Of a stretch of 64,000 bases of DNA, positions 1 to 11,367 are shown one piece after another. A model generated the notes under the pieces. It did not search any database. It worked only from the letters and a program-made list of their open reading frames with translations, and had not been told where the DNA came from. The stretch is from Cochliopodium minus. Lineage: Eukaryota > Discosea > Himatismenida > Cochliopodiidae. The DNA lies in NCBI GenBank assembly GCA_024220525.1, contig JAMYWO010000144.1, forward strand, positions 45,966 through 109,965. The letters run 5' to 3'. The position numbers and the translations under genes are program-made. Numbering within the stretch: position 1 is the first letter of the stretch; every line of letters begins with the position of its first letter.

Positions 1-729
1 AACATTAAAGTGTATACATTTGGCAGTTGCATCATCAAATCTCCAATTCATAGAACATCTTTTAAAGAAGAAAATCGGGAACATAGGACGTCAAAATTAC
101 AATGAAGAAACGCCTCTACACAAAGCTGCTCGATTGGGAAACCTTTCTGTGGCGGAACTTTTGATCAAGTATGGAGCGGACATAAATGTGATAGGTAATG
201 ATGGGAAAGCTTGTGATGTTATCAAATCCGATAGTCCTGACTTTGAAAAGTTAACTAAACTTTTATCCAATAGCAGCGGAAACAAATGGAACACGTAACA
301 TTTTTTTTTTTTGATTACATTTTAATTAATTTGTAAAAAAAATTTTAAAATTCATAAATATTTGTCAATAAAAAAATTAATATTAAAAAAATTAAAATCA
401 AAATAATTAAAATTTAATTTAGAATTATTTCTAATCCTTTTAAATTCTATTATTCTGGATACCAACAAATTTTTTTTTTTGATAAATTTTTTTCTTATAA
501 CATTTTTATTTTCTAAATTAACAGATTAAAAGATCAACTTAATAAAATCACACAAAACTCTTCTTTGGAAGAAATGTTGCAAGAGTTCAACGAGAACAAA
601 GAAGAGGAGGCTTCTTCTGATCTCCCCCTCTTCATGCAAGATCATGCCATCCTAAGAAAGGGAAGTTCAAGTAAATTAAGAATAAGATCAAAAGACACTG
701 TCAAGACCTTATTATGGGCACCTCAATGG
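1..729 (+). CDS. Ankyrin-repeat protein, partial (5' end outside window)
   Basis: The reading frame is already open at base 2, so the true start is upstream. Exon 1 runs to 294 and contains an ankyrin repeat (ETPLHKAARLGN...LLIKYGADIN). A GT-AG intron (295-524) keeps the frame, and exon 2 (525-729) reads LKDQLNKITQNSSLEEM, then an acidic stretch and a basic Ser/Lys/Arg stretch ending in LLWAPQW. A donor GTAAAA follows at 730. The only evident acceptor downstream (ACAG at 1151-1154) gives an immediate TGA, which would make a stop. Alternatively the last exon has been lost in the T-rich tract 730-1150. The ankyrin fold is a protein-binding scaffold; the specific role is unknown. Confidence 0.75.
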
Positions 730-945
730 GTAAAAATTTTTTATTTTTTTATTTTTTTGTTTTTTTTTTATTTTTTTGAATTATTTTTTTTTATTTTTTT
801 TATTTTTTTTAATTTTTTATTTTATTTTTTATTTTTTTATTTTAGTTTTTTATTTAGTTTTATATTTTTATTAAAATTTTATTTTTTTATATTATTTTTT
901 TATTTTAACATTTTTTCAAGTTGTTTATTTTTTCAAGTTGTTTAT

Positions 946-978
<33 letters not shown>

Positions 979-1150
979 ATTTTTTTTATTATTTATCAAT
1001 ATTTAAATTTTAATATTGTGTTTATATTTATTATTATTTTATATTATTTTTTAACTTTTAATTTTTTATTTTAACATTTTATTTTTTATTTTTTTTTAGT
1101 TTTATATTTTTTTATTCATTTTGTGTTTTATTTTTATAAATTCTTTTTTT
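730..1150. repeat. T-rich low-complexity tract (TTTTTA)n
   Basis: About 420 bases composed almost only of T runs broken by A, with one short tandem duplication (TTTTCAAGTTGTTTATTTTT, twice near 905-950). It contains no credible coding sequence on either strand, although a long T-rich frame stays open by composition. Donor sites of two convergent genes enter it from both sides: the ankyrin gene at 730 and Vps33 at 1152. Confidence 0.85.
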
Positions 1151-1152
1151 AC

Positions 1153-2403
1153 AGTGACAACAGTAGATAAATAAGAACCATACTGAGCAGTAGTCAAACC
1201 ATCTCTACTAATAGAATGCAAGCAAATGAGCCTCATTAATTTGAAGAAAGGAGTTATTTTATCGACCACTTCGGTGACTAATTGCTTCTCAAAAGTGTTG
1301 GTGAGGAGATCTCCCTCCACATCGAATATTTTGTTTTCTGTTGCGAATTTTTGCCATTCATGTAGTTTAAAAAATAAATGGTAATGTAATATCAATGATT
1401 CTTGTATGGAACTTTTTCAACAAAAATTATTTTTTTAATGAAAAAAAAAAATCCTGCAATAAAAAAATTCTAATAATAATGAATCTATATCTTTATTTTA
1501 GTTTATCAAAAAAATTTTTTTAGTATAAATATCCAATTATTTTAAAAAAATAAAGACATTAAAAAAATAACGACATTAAAAAATTTCTTAAAAAAAATTT
1601 AAAAAAAAACATAACATTAAAAATGTCAAATAAAATTATTTTAATTGAAAAAATTAAATAGAAGAAATCTAAAATTTAAAAAACCAAATTTATTATTAAA
1701 AAATTGATAAAATCAAAAAAAACAAATTAATAAAAAATTGGGGAAAATATTTGTTTAAAACAATTTTAAAATCATTTTAATAAAAATAAAAAAAAAATTA
1801 TACCTTATTGATTTTAAATTGTTGTTTATAAATTCCCTGATTTGGGATAAAGTAGCCTCAGCAGAACGAAAATCTTTGATAGCAATTCTTCTTTCCATGC
1901 TGAACTGGTGCAACTTGACTTGAGCAGACTTTAGCTCCTCGTCTCGTATTGAATTAAACACTTCGTCATTAGAGTTGAGGGGGACGTTTATTTTTTCTCC
2001 ATTAATTGTGTATCCTATACTCTCTGGACTTGTTTCTAATCTGCCATATCTTATCGGGAAATTTTCATCTAATATTCCTGTTTTTTTTAAAGTTAATAAA
2101 AATAAAAAAAAATTAATTATTTTTTTATTTTTATTATTTTTTATTTTTTTATTTTTTATTTTTTTTTGAAATTCATTTATATCATATTTTTTATTTTATT
2201 GATAATTTTTTTTTATTTTTTTTTATTTTTGAATTTTTTTTACCATTATATGTATTTTGAGATATTAATGGAGTAAGAAAATCCACGTTTCTGTCTATTA
2301 CAATCATTTCTTCAAATCCCCTATCGATAATTATCGGTTTATTTGGCCTATCATAGTTCTAAAAAAATTAATTTAATTTAATTTTATTTTTTATTTTTTA
2401 TTT

Positions 2404-2440
<37 letters not shown>

Positions 2441-3247
2441 ATTTTTTATTTTTTATTTTTTATTTTTTTATTTTTTTACAGGTATTTTATTCTCCATTAA
2501 ATTACAAAAAAAAGAAGCAGCTTCTCCTACTCCCCTGAATTTCTGAATTCTCCCATACAAGTCTTCGAACTTTCTCACAGAGTTGGACAATAAATAAATC
2601 ATTGAGTAGTCTTTTAACTATTAAAGATATATTTTTAAATAAAATTTTAAAAAGTTAATTTTAAGAAATAAATAATTTTTTCTATATGAAAAAATTGTAA
2701 TAAAATTATTTGTTAAGATATTTTATTTTTATAATTTTTAAATTTAATTTAAAATTTTTGTTTTTACTTAAATTTTTACTTTAAATAAAATTTTTAAAAT
2801 TAATAAAATTTTTACAATAAATAATTTTTTGAAAGTGTTGGTGTATTCCATGGAGAGATAGTTATCCTCCAAAGGAATCAAGCCCAGCTCAAATTCCATG
2901 ATATTAACATCTCCATACACGCCCTCCTTCTCTAAGTACTCCACACAAAAATCGTCCTTCTTAGGAACGAAAATGAGGTAATACGTTATCTTTTGTCCTA
3001 TTTCTTTCATCGCTTTTATTTGGGAGGTTAATGTCTTTATGTTTTCTATTTTGGGTGAGATCGTGTAGATTATCATTGTTGCTTGTGTTTGGATTGGATT
3101 TGGCTGCAGATTATGGATGTTTGTTATTTCTCCCCTTTCTTTGAGGGTCGCGAAGGTGATTATTGTGTTGAGTGGTTTGATTATATCTTCTGATAACATC
3201 AGCAATTTGCTTCCTTTATTCATCTTTGTTGACAATTTGTTAGTCAT
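1153..3247 (-). CDS. VPS33: Vps33, Sec1/Munc18-family protein, C-terminus missing
   Basis: SM-family subunit of HOPS/CORVET, which templates SNARE assembly for fusion with late endosomes and lysosomes. Exons, 5' to 3': 3247-2816, 2610-2480, 2358-2244, 2077-1804, 1411-1153, all with GT-AG borders. Family signatures appear in order: KPLNTIITFATLKERG; YYLIFVPKK then YLEKEGVYGDV and FELGLIPLEDN; RGFEEMIVIDRNVDFLTPL; FPIRYGRLE; and near the end FKLMRLICLHSISRDGLTTA. The final domain (GGxTxAEIAAxRFL) is not here, because after the donor at 1152 the strand is pure A/T. An exon carrying exactly that motif lies at 36658-36411. Confident about identity; the gene model is incomplete. Confidence 0.9.
2380..2470. 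repeat. (ATTTTTT)n microsatellite inside a Vps33 intron
   Basis: About 80 bases of ATTTTTT units with rare length variants, lying inside the intron between Vps33 exons 2 and 3. The same unit recurs at 5518-5575 (as its complement), 36800-36878, 43310-43370, 46322-46375 and 63080-63180. Confidence 0.85.
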
Positions 3248-3857
3248 TTGAATTCAATCAACTTTATTTTACAATGTTGATGTTATACATTCATTTATAT
3301 CGATATATAGAATATTTGTTTGAGCGAGTGGGAGATTTAAATTTATTGTGATAAATATTCAATATTACAAATTAACACATTCGATGCTATTGATCTTAAT
3401 TTTAGACATATAAAGTATTTCAAAAATAAAAAAAAATATTTATCGTTATAAAATTTCCTTTGAAATTTTATTCCCAAATTTTTTTTTCATTCTTACTTTC
3501 GTTAATAATCCCATGAAAATGATTGTGTATCTATTTCTGAAATCTATCAGAGGGACATAAGATTTTTCCAATTTGCACTTTCCTTTATCCATTTTTTTTT
3601 TTATTATATTCGTTGAAAGGTGGAAAAACTTCATTTTTATTCCGACAAAAACATTTGTAAAATGGTTCTTGATGTTTCAAAAGATGATAGTTAACTCCCA
3701 ACTTTATAAATTACAAATTTTTGATATCATAAAATGTATAATCCCTCATAGATATAAAAAGATAGGCAGTACCAAAAAATTAATCACTATATACTTTCAA
3801 AAAAAAAAAAAAAGGTAAAAATGTGAGGAATCAAATAATTCTTTTTTTATTTTTTTT
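3248..3857. other. Intergenic, Vps33 start to formin stop
   Basis: About 610 bases between the Vps33 ATG and the stop of the next gene on the same strand. An open frame of about 80 codons on the + strand (3573-3818) is hydrophobic and Lys-rich and matches nothing I recognise. I see no RNA gene or mobile element. It should hold the Vps33 promoter and the formin 3' end. Confidence 0.5.
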
Positions 3858-4601
3858 TTAGAGATTATCAATGGTATCTTCAATCGACATCAAAGACTTG
3901 TTAGCATTGTTGTTCTTTCTCAAATCACGAAAGTTCTTGCCACCCTTGAAAGAATCAATGATGCCATCCAAAACACCCTCAGTGGGTTTGCTCTGGGTTT
4001 CCTTGTTGAGCTCCTCTCTTTTCTTCTTCTTCTCCTCTCTAAGTCTCAAAGTCTCCTCTTCTTTACGTTGCTTGATCAAACCAGAGTGAGCGTCAGAGAG
4101 GCCGCCCATGAATTCGGAGATGACCGCGAAGAACTTTTCAGGGGAGGACTTCTTAGGATCTTCTGCGTACTTCAGGCAAAGTTTGTTGAACTTGCTTTCT
4201 GCCTTTTGGAGCAATTCTTTGATTCCTTGAACTATTTTTTTGTTTAAAAAAAAGAGGAAATAATCAAAAATGAATTTAAATTTTTTTAAATAAATTTAAT
4301 TTTTAAAAAATAAAAATAAAAATTTTATAATTTTACCTTTTTGATTTGCTTGTTGAAGAAATTTGGACATTTCTTCTCTGAATTTGTCTTTCTCCCCGAT
4401 TGACTTGATCTTAGGGTAAAGATCCTCGATGTGCTTGATACCCTTTTCGAGGAAGGAGACTTCAGCGGTGGTAGAAGGAAGATTGACACGAGCAGCACTT
4501 TGGATGTGCAAAAGTTCCTTACTCCAAAATCCTATTTAAAAAAAAAAATAAAAAAATTAACATAAAAACAATTAAAAATAAACGAGAAAATGAATAATAA
4601 A

Positions 4602-4632
<31 letters not shown>

Positions 4633-7600
4633 TAAAAATAAAAATAAAAATAAAATAAAATAAAATAAAAAATAATGAATAATAAATAATAAAATATAAA
4701 TAAAAAACTAATAAATAAAACATTTTTTTTACCCAACAATTGAGGATGTTTTTTTTCTAAGAGCTCGATGACGTAATGGTAAAGAGTGTAGTCCTTACGG
4801 TTCATGGACTTTGTTTCTCCTAACTTTGCGATTGCGTCAATCTGAAAACCTGCACAGTTTCCTCTGAAAGTACCTCCATTAACAAAGTTACCCAAATGAA
4901 GGAGAATCTGTTCAACAAAATTTTAAATTCAATAAAATAAAAAAATAAAATAACACGAAAAAAATAAAAAATAATGGAAAACAAAAAATAAAAAAATAAA
5001 AAATAACATATTAAAAGTTAATGAAAAATAAATGGAAAAGAAAAAATAAAAAAAACCAAATCACACAACAAAAAATAAAATAAAAAAGATTTTAAAATTA
5101 GAATACAAAAAATAAAAGTTAAAAAAATGAATGAAAAAAATAAAAATTAATTAAAATATTTCAAATATTTCAAATAAAATTTCTCTTTTTTACCTCTAAC
5201 ATGTCGAAAAACTTTTGACTGTTTGAAATTTCTTTGGTTGCATAGTAGACGTTGTTGATGGAAGGAGCAATGTCGTTGAATCTTTCCTCAAAGTTGATCT
5301 TGTAGTTCCAAGCTGTGAGACGGTCTTCAACAAGAGGGACCTCGTGGATGACAAGTGCGAACTTTTCCATCTCACCAAGAGGAGTTCTGAATCAAAAAAA
5401 TGCAATAAAACAAAAAAAATAAATTAAATGAAAAATAAAAATAAAAAATAAAAAATAAAACAAAATTACTAAAATTAAAAAAATTAAAAAATTAAAAAAA
5501 ATAAAAATAAAAAATGAAAAATAAAAAATAAAAAATAAAAAATAAAAAATAAAAAATAAAAAATAAAAAAATAAAAAAAATAAAAAAATTTTTACCTTTC
5601 ACTTTCTTCGACTTTTTGTTCCTTTTCGAGAAATGTGTTGATGGAAACGACCTCGAGGGCAGATGGACAAAAGTTGGCAAGGGCAGTGATGGCAGGGGTG
5701 GTCAAACTTTCATCGAGGGAGAAGATGAGATCTCTGATTTGGGTATAAGGGAGTTTAAGTTTGGCCAAAACGACGCTCAAATTTTGTACTTTCTAAAAAT
5801 AAAATAAATAAAAATAATATGAAGAAAATATTGATAAAATCAAAAAATAAAATGAAAAATGAAAAATAAAAAATAAAAAATAAAAAAATAAAAAAATAAA
5901 AAATAAATAAAAATAAAAAATAAATAAAAATAAAGTTAAAATAAAAGAAAAAGTGATTACTTTGCTGTCAACAATGACAACCGGCTTTTTCTCTTCTACA
6001 ACGACATTCTTATTCTCTTTGACAACAATTTCTTTAGCTTGAAAGAGCTCTTCCAAATCTTCGTAGTCAAGCTCGATTTTCAACTTGTTTGGTCTCTTTG
6101 CCAAATCAACCCAGATGGTATCTTTCAACATGGTAGGTTTCAACTTGTTCCAATTCAACCCTCTCAACTTTTTGGTAGGCTTCTTGACTTTGGGTGGTTG
6201 AATAGAACCTCCCCCTCCGAAATCACCTGGTGGGGGTGGTGGACCTCCCATTCCTTTCATTATTGTGTCGAAAAAAATAAAAGTTAATTGATGTTTTTGC
6301 TTTAAATCAAATTTTATTTAAATTTTGAGCTTATTATTAGAACACTGTTTCTTATTTCTCATATTTATATGGGAATATTCAAAAAAAAAAAAGTATAAAG
6401 GTTGATAGAATGAAAAAATAAATTGAAAGATTATTATGAAGAAATTTTTTGAAAATAAAAATGAAATGAAATTTAAAAAAATCGAAACAAATTACCTGGA
6501 GGTGGTGGAGGTCCTCCGAAATCTCCTGGAGGTGGAGGTGGTGGAGGCCCTCCGAAATCGCCTGGTGGTGGGGGTGGGGGTGGTCCTCCTTCTCCTCCCT
6601 CTATTTTTTTTTAAAAAAAATGATTAAAAACTTGAAAGTAACGAAATAATTCAGTTTAAAATTACCCATTGGAGGAGGGGGAGGTGGTCCTCCTTCACCT
6701 GTTGGAAGAGAACTTTCAGGATTGTTGCTAGAAGATTGATCAGAACCACCACTAATGTTGATGTTTCCTGTAGTAGGGAGAGTGCCTCTGTTCTTAATGA
6801 TTTCTTCCAACTCTTTGATTTTGTTTTGGAATTCCTCTTCGGTTTTCTTCGACTTGCTGATTTTGTTTTCCTTGTCGCTGATTTCGGACAAGAATCTCTT
6901 TTTCTCCGAGTTGAGTTGGACGACCATGTCTCTCTCCAAGTCTAGTTCTTGTTGGATCTTTTGTATGGTGGCTGACTGATCAACAGAATTGAGCAAATCC
7001 TAAAAATAAAAAAACAAACAAATATAAATAATTGAATTAAAAAAAAAAACAAAAATTTATTCTTATTTCTTTACCTCCAAAGCGATTTGATGTTCTATAT
7101 TTTTTTTTGAAAGAATTAAAATTAATCCCCTTCAAAAAACTGAAATATAATTTTATCCAATTTCATTTACCTTCATCAAGGAAGATGTGATGCTTTTGCA
7201 AAGAGACTTGTTGAACGAGCTTCTCTACACAGATCCAAGACTTCAAAGCCTTCTCTCCATCAACAGGCAAAGTGACGAGATTCTGAAGAACAGCAAGAAA
7301 AGATTTCTCCAACAAAGTTCCCTTGATCTGACTGACGAGAGTAGAAGTGATGGATTCGAGATCATTGATGTCACATTTCAATTCTCTGAATCTCTCCAGA
7401 AGTTCTTCTTTATCGTATTGCGCTTCTTCTTCGTACACTTCAATTTGGATGTAGAGATCAGTGTCCTCCTTGGTGTTCTTCTTGAGCTTGGCGAGGATAT
7501 CTTGGAATCCCAAGCGGACAAACTCTTCTCTGAGGAAAGTACGAACATCGATATCTGCAGGAGAATTGACAATGGCATTGATGAAAGTCAAAGAATTGGT

Positions 7601-8700
7601 GATGTAATCGATATTCTTTCAATAAGAAAATTGATAAGATTAAAAGGAGAATATAAAGATTAATAAGCAAAATAATATAAGCATATTTTGGAAATTCTTT
7701 TACCTCTGATTTTTGCAATTCTTGTACAATTGTTTCGAATCTACTGTTTTCTCTTTTCACTAATTTCAAATGGGACATTGCTTCAAGGACTTGTTTGTGC
7801 CCATCAGTATCGAAACACAAGCAAACAGCAGCCAAGAGACCCAAGATGGTGATACGCGTGTGGATGTTCTCAGAGGACAAGCACAATGCCATTTTTCTCA
7901 ATCCTGAATCTGTTTTGAGCACTGCATCCAATCCCACTTGGATATTCATGATGATCTTCAAGCATTTCAAGCATTCTGTTTCCAATTGGATATCCTCTTG
8001 TACTTTACGTGTTCTTGCTTCAACATCTGCCAATACTTGTAATAATATATCCACTCCTTGCAATTCTGTAAAGGTTGTCAACCATTCTATTGGTTGTGCT
8101 CCCAATGCTATTCTCAAGCTTGTTATCAATTGAAGAGATAATTCTGCTTGCATTCTTTGAACAAAAAATTGGGGTGTTTCTGTGATTGATCCAGGCTTAT
8201 TGTCCAATATAGTATTTCTAAGTTTATTCTTCTTTTTCTTTTCGGTCATTGTCTCGATAGGTGTTTTATATTCCATATCATTTGCTTTTATCAACATCCA
8301 TTTTCTTTCTGGAGACATATCTTTGAATAATTCCCTTTTACCCTCCGGGAAATGAATTTTTTCCTAATGAACATAATGAACATAATGAATAAAAAAAAAT
8401 TATATAACTCAAATGTGGTTGTATGTTTATGAGAATGAGTATGATTGAATTCATCCAATTTATTGAATAAAATTATAATTTTTTATAACGTATAAATTTA
8501 TATATTGATTTATTTACCAAAAAGGTCTGGAATTTTTGAACAAGATCATTAGTCTCTGGTTGATCATTTATTGAAGGAACTTTTTCAGCTCTAAGTATTA
8601 AAATTTTGTTCGATTTATCTATAGTCTTTAATGGATCCAAATAGGTATCATAAGAAATAACCTTTTTGTCATCTTTTTTCTTCTTGAAAAAGAAACTCAT
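3858..8700 (-). CDS. Diaphanous-related formin (GBD/FH3-FH1-FH2-DAD)
   Basis: Actin nucleator/elongator regulated by Rho. Twelve exons: 8700-8518, 8363-7704, 7615-7171, 7094-7075 (20-nt microexon), 6999-6666, 6600-6496, 6253-5961, 5792-5596, 5386-5194, 4907-4733, 4531-4337, 4231-3858. In order: N-terminal GTPase-binding and FH3/armadillo region (ELQGVDILLQVL, LKCLKIIMNIQVGL, ILGLLAAVCL); a coiled coil (LDLERDMVVQLNSEKKRF); an FH1 of several PPPPPP/GDFGG blocks split over three exons; FH2 beginning LRGLNWNKLKP and including LHLGNFVNGG; and a C-terminal DAD-like autoinhibitory segment (GIIDSFKGGKNFRDLRKNNN). All hallmark blocks are present. Several introns are A/T microsatellites. Confidence 0.95.
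4585..4700. repeat. (AAAAAT)n tract in formin intron 10
   Basis: About 100 bases of AAAAAT/AAAAT units between formin exons 10 and 11. Non-coding; the long frames across it are compositional artefacts. Confidence 0.8.
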
Positions 8701-8861
8701 TATTTTTTATAATCAATATTCAATCTGAAATTTTTATTTCAAAAAGTTTAAAAGGCAAGCTTATAAATATGAATTTGGAAGCTTTGAATTATGAAGATAT
8801 ACTTGCAATAAATAATTTATTTTTTCAGTAAATCTTCAATTATATAAGATAAATAAAAAAA

Positions 8862-9437
8862 ATGATTTCAAATGCAAAAGAATTTTTAGAATGGGCAAAT
8901 GATAATAATTTTGAAGTGATAGTATGGGATATGGATCAAACAATGTCGAGTGGACATTGTGGAGAAGGATTGCCTTTGAAATCCTTGCAAAAATATGTGG
9001 ATTCTGCAAGCAAAGATTTCGTGTCGATCATGAAGGAGGTGATTAACTCAAAGGATAAAGAAAAGATGATAAAATTTGCAGTAGCAACAGGCAGTGATCC
9101 CAAAGAATATGATCTGCATGAAAAAAATACACATATCTTGGGTCCTGATCTCGCTAAACATTTGATCAATCATCATTGTCCTGAAGCATTGGATCTCTTT
9201 GAAATAATGATCGGATATGATTGCAGATTACACGAATATAAAAAGGATCCTCAATATCAGGGGAAGAGGCACCATATGAGAATGATTCAGAGTCATTATA
9301 AGATTCCCTTCGAGAGGATGTTACTAATTGATGATTCAACATCATCATTGCAGAATGAAGATGGTTGGAAAGCTATAAAAGTTGAAGGAAAATTTGGATT
9401 TCAATTTTCTGATTGTAAAAATAAATATTTTTTTTGA
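8862..9437 (+). CDS. HAD-superfamily phosphatase-like protein
   Basis: Intronless 191-codon gene divergent from the formin (about 160 bp shared upstream region). HAD motifs are visible: motif I VIVWDMDQTM (nucleophile Asp and acid/base Asp two residues later), motif II in FAVATGSD, a candidate motif III Lys in QGKRHHMRM, and motif IV LLIDDS. These imply Mg-dependent aspartyl-phosphate chemistry. There is no large cap domain, as in MDP-1-like or CTD-type phosphatases, but the substrate cannot be told. The ATG at 8862 follows an A-run and is the first in frame. The C-terminus ends CKNKYFF with no obvious targeting signal. Confidence 0.8.
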   Translation: MISNAKEFLEWANDNNFEVIVWDMDQTMSSGHCGEGLPLKSLQKYVDSASKDFVSIMKEVINSKDKEKMIKFAVATGSDPKEYDLHEKNTHILGPDLAKHLINHHCPEALDLFEIMIGYDCRLHEYKKDPQYQGKRHHMRMIQSHYKIPFERMLLIDDSTSSLQNEDGWKAIKVEGKFGFQFSDCKNKYFF

Positions 9438-9692
9438 TAGATTGTAGCATGCATAACAAAAAATGAGATGAACACATTATCTTTGACATTTGTTTCAATA
9501 TTATAAAAGATTTTTTGAATAAAGGAATGATGTTGGGTTCTTTTTGGAAAAATTTCAAAACGAAACATTTTGAAGAGTTTGTGCATCATTTTGATGATTT
9601 CTACTCTCTTTGAATACAATCTTTTATATTCTTGGGAAAAAGTTTAATTCAAAAAAAGAAAAAAAAAAGATTAAAAATGAAAAAAAAATAAT

Positions 9693-11296
9693 TTAATTGA
9701 CGGCATAAAGAACAATAGACTTATCATCAGAAACAGAAAACAATCTCTTCCCATCACTGCTGAAACAAACAGACCAAACCTGATCCTGATGATCAGCAAA
9801 AGTATGAATACACTCCTTGGTAGTCAAATCCCAAATCTTGACAGTCTTGTCGCTGCTGCCAGTAGCAAAAAACTTATTGTTAGAATCACAAGCAATACAA
9901 AGAACGAAAGAAGAATGTCCCGATAAGGAACTGACGAGATTCCCATGTTCGGCGTCGTAGATGTGGATGTGTTGGTCGTCGGAGGCGGTGAGGAGGAGTT
10001 TGGAGTCGCTGGTGAAGGTGAGGGAGCGGACGGAGCCTGCATGTTTTTGGATGGAGTGGATTCTTTTTCCGTCTTGTCCAAACACTGTTACTACCCCGTC
10101 TATTGCTCCTGTTGCGATAAATCTCCCATCTTTTTTTTTTAATATAAGAAAATTGTAAAAATGATTAACAAAAATTTGAGCAAAATAATTAATAAAAATG
10201 CATTTATTTAATATAAAAAAAATAAAATAAAAAATTGAAAAAATATTCAAAATTAATAAGTAAATATATTAATAAAGGTTATAAGTGAAAGGAAATTTAG
10301 AAAGTTTTTAATAAAATTATTTAAACAAAATTTGAAAATAAGGTTTTTACCAGGAGAATAAGCGACAGACATGGAAAACTTTCCATTCGGTTCCAAAACT
10401 CTTTCTTTTTCTCCTTTTTCAACATTCCAAATGTTGACATTACCAGTTTTAGCAGTGGAGGAGAGTTCGTTGGGTTCCGTAGGAGAGAAGGCGATATGCC
10501 AAGTTTCAACAGGGAAGGCGTTGATTGTTTTTTCCAATGTTTTGTTTTCCAAGTTCCATATTTTTATGTTACTGTCGATTGCACTTGATGCTGCTCCTAA
10601 AAATGATTAAAAAGANNNNNNNNNNNNNNNNNNNNNNNNNNNNNNNNNNNNNNNNNNNNNNNNNNNNNNNNNNNNNNNNNNNNNNNNNNNNNNNNNNNNN
10701 NNNNNNNNNNNNNNNATTTTTTGTTCATTATAATCATTTGATGTTCCTTTAATATATAAAAGAATAGAATATCAGAAGATATTGAATCATATCGAACTAA
10801 TGAAATATGAAGGATTCTTTTTAATTAAGAGTATATTTAATCTGGTTCTTGAAGTATTCTTTCAATAATGTGCTTGGATTTGAATTGAATAAAGTATCAT
10901 ATTTCCTTTGATTTTAAAAAGTTAAATAATATTTGGTTGTTTACTTTTCCCTGTAGAATCAATATCGACAGATATAACTCCAAATTGATGACCATCAAAG
11001 GTATGTTGCAATTGAATTGAAAGATCTTCCCATTTCCTAAGATTATAAAAAATAAATATAGGTGTAAAAATAAAATTCATATTGATGGAGATATTGAAAG
11101 AGAATATCTTGATGATAAGGGGTTATATTTAATTAGAATGCAATTTATAGGATATAAGCGCATACCATACTTTAACTTGCTGATCAACAGATCCTGTTAC
11201 GATGATATCATCCTTGACTTTAACAGACCAAATGCTATCTTGATGAGCATCTTGGACTCTGGTTAATACTTTACAAAATCTGCTACCTCCTTCCAT
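9693..11296 (-). CDS. WDR61: WDR61/Ski8 WD40 protein
   Basis: Seven-bladed WD40 propeller of the Ski complex (cytoplasmic 3'-5' mRNA decay) and, in many eukaryotes, of Paf1C. Exons: 11296-11166 (start MEGGSRFCKVLTRVQDAHQD), 11036-10945, 10596-10351, 10129-9693. Diagnostic blocks: HQFGVISVDI, GAASSAIDSNIKIWNLENK, ETWHIAFSPTEP, FSMSVAYSPG, DGRFIATGAIDG, LLTASDDQHIHIYDAEHGNL, SGHSSFVLCIACD, and HTFADHQDQVWSVCFSSDGK. Splicing exon 2 to exon 3 gives a continuous WDR61-like sequence, so the 100-N gap lies in intron 2 and probably costs no coding sequence. Convergent with the HAD gene. Confidence 0.92.
10616..10715. other. Assembly gap (100 N)
   Basis: Exactly 100 consecutive N, a usual placeholder for a scaffold join of unknown size. 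It falls inside WDR61 intron 2, so true distances across it are unknown. Confidence 0.98.
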
Positions 11297-11367
11297 TAAA
11301 TAAGATCAATTTTTTTTTATTTTTTAATGATTTGAATCCTCCAAAATAATTTTTAATAATATTCTTT

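Noticed and set aside
3573-3818. Open frame of about 80 codons in the Vps33-formin intergenic region
   Set aside because: Phe/Ile/Lys-rich from composition alone, no recognisable domain, no splice structure, and within a short intergenic gap.
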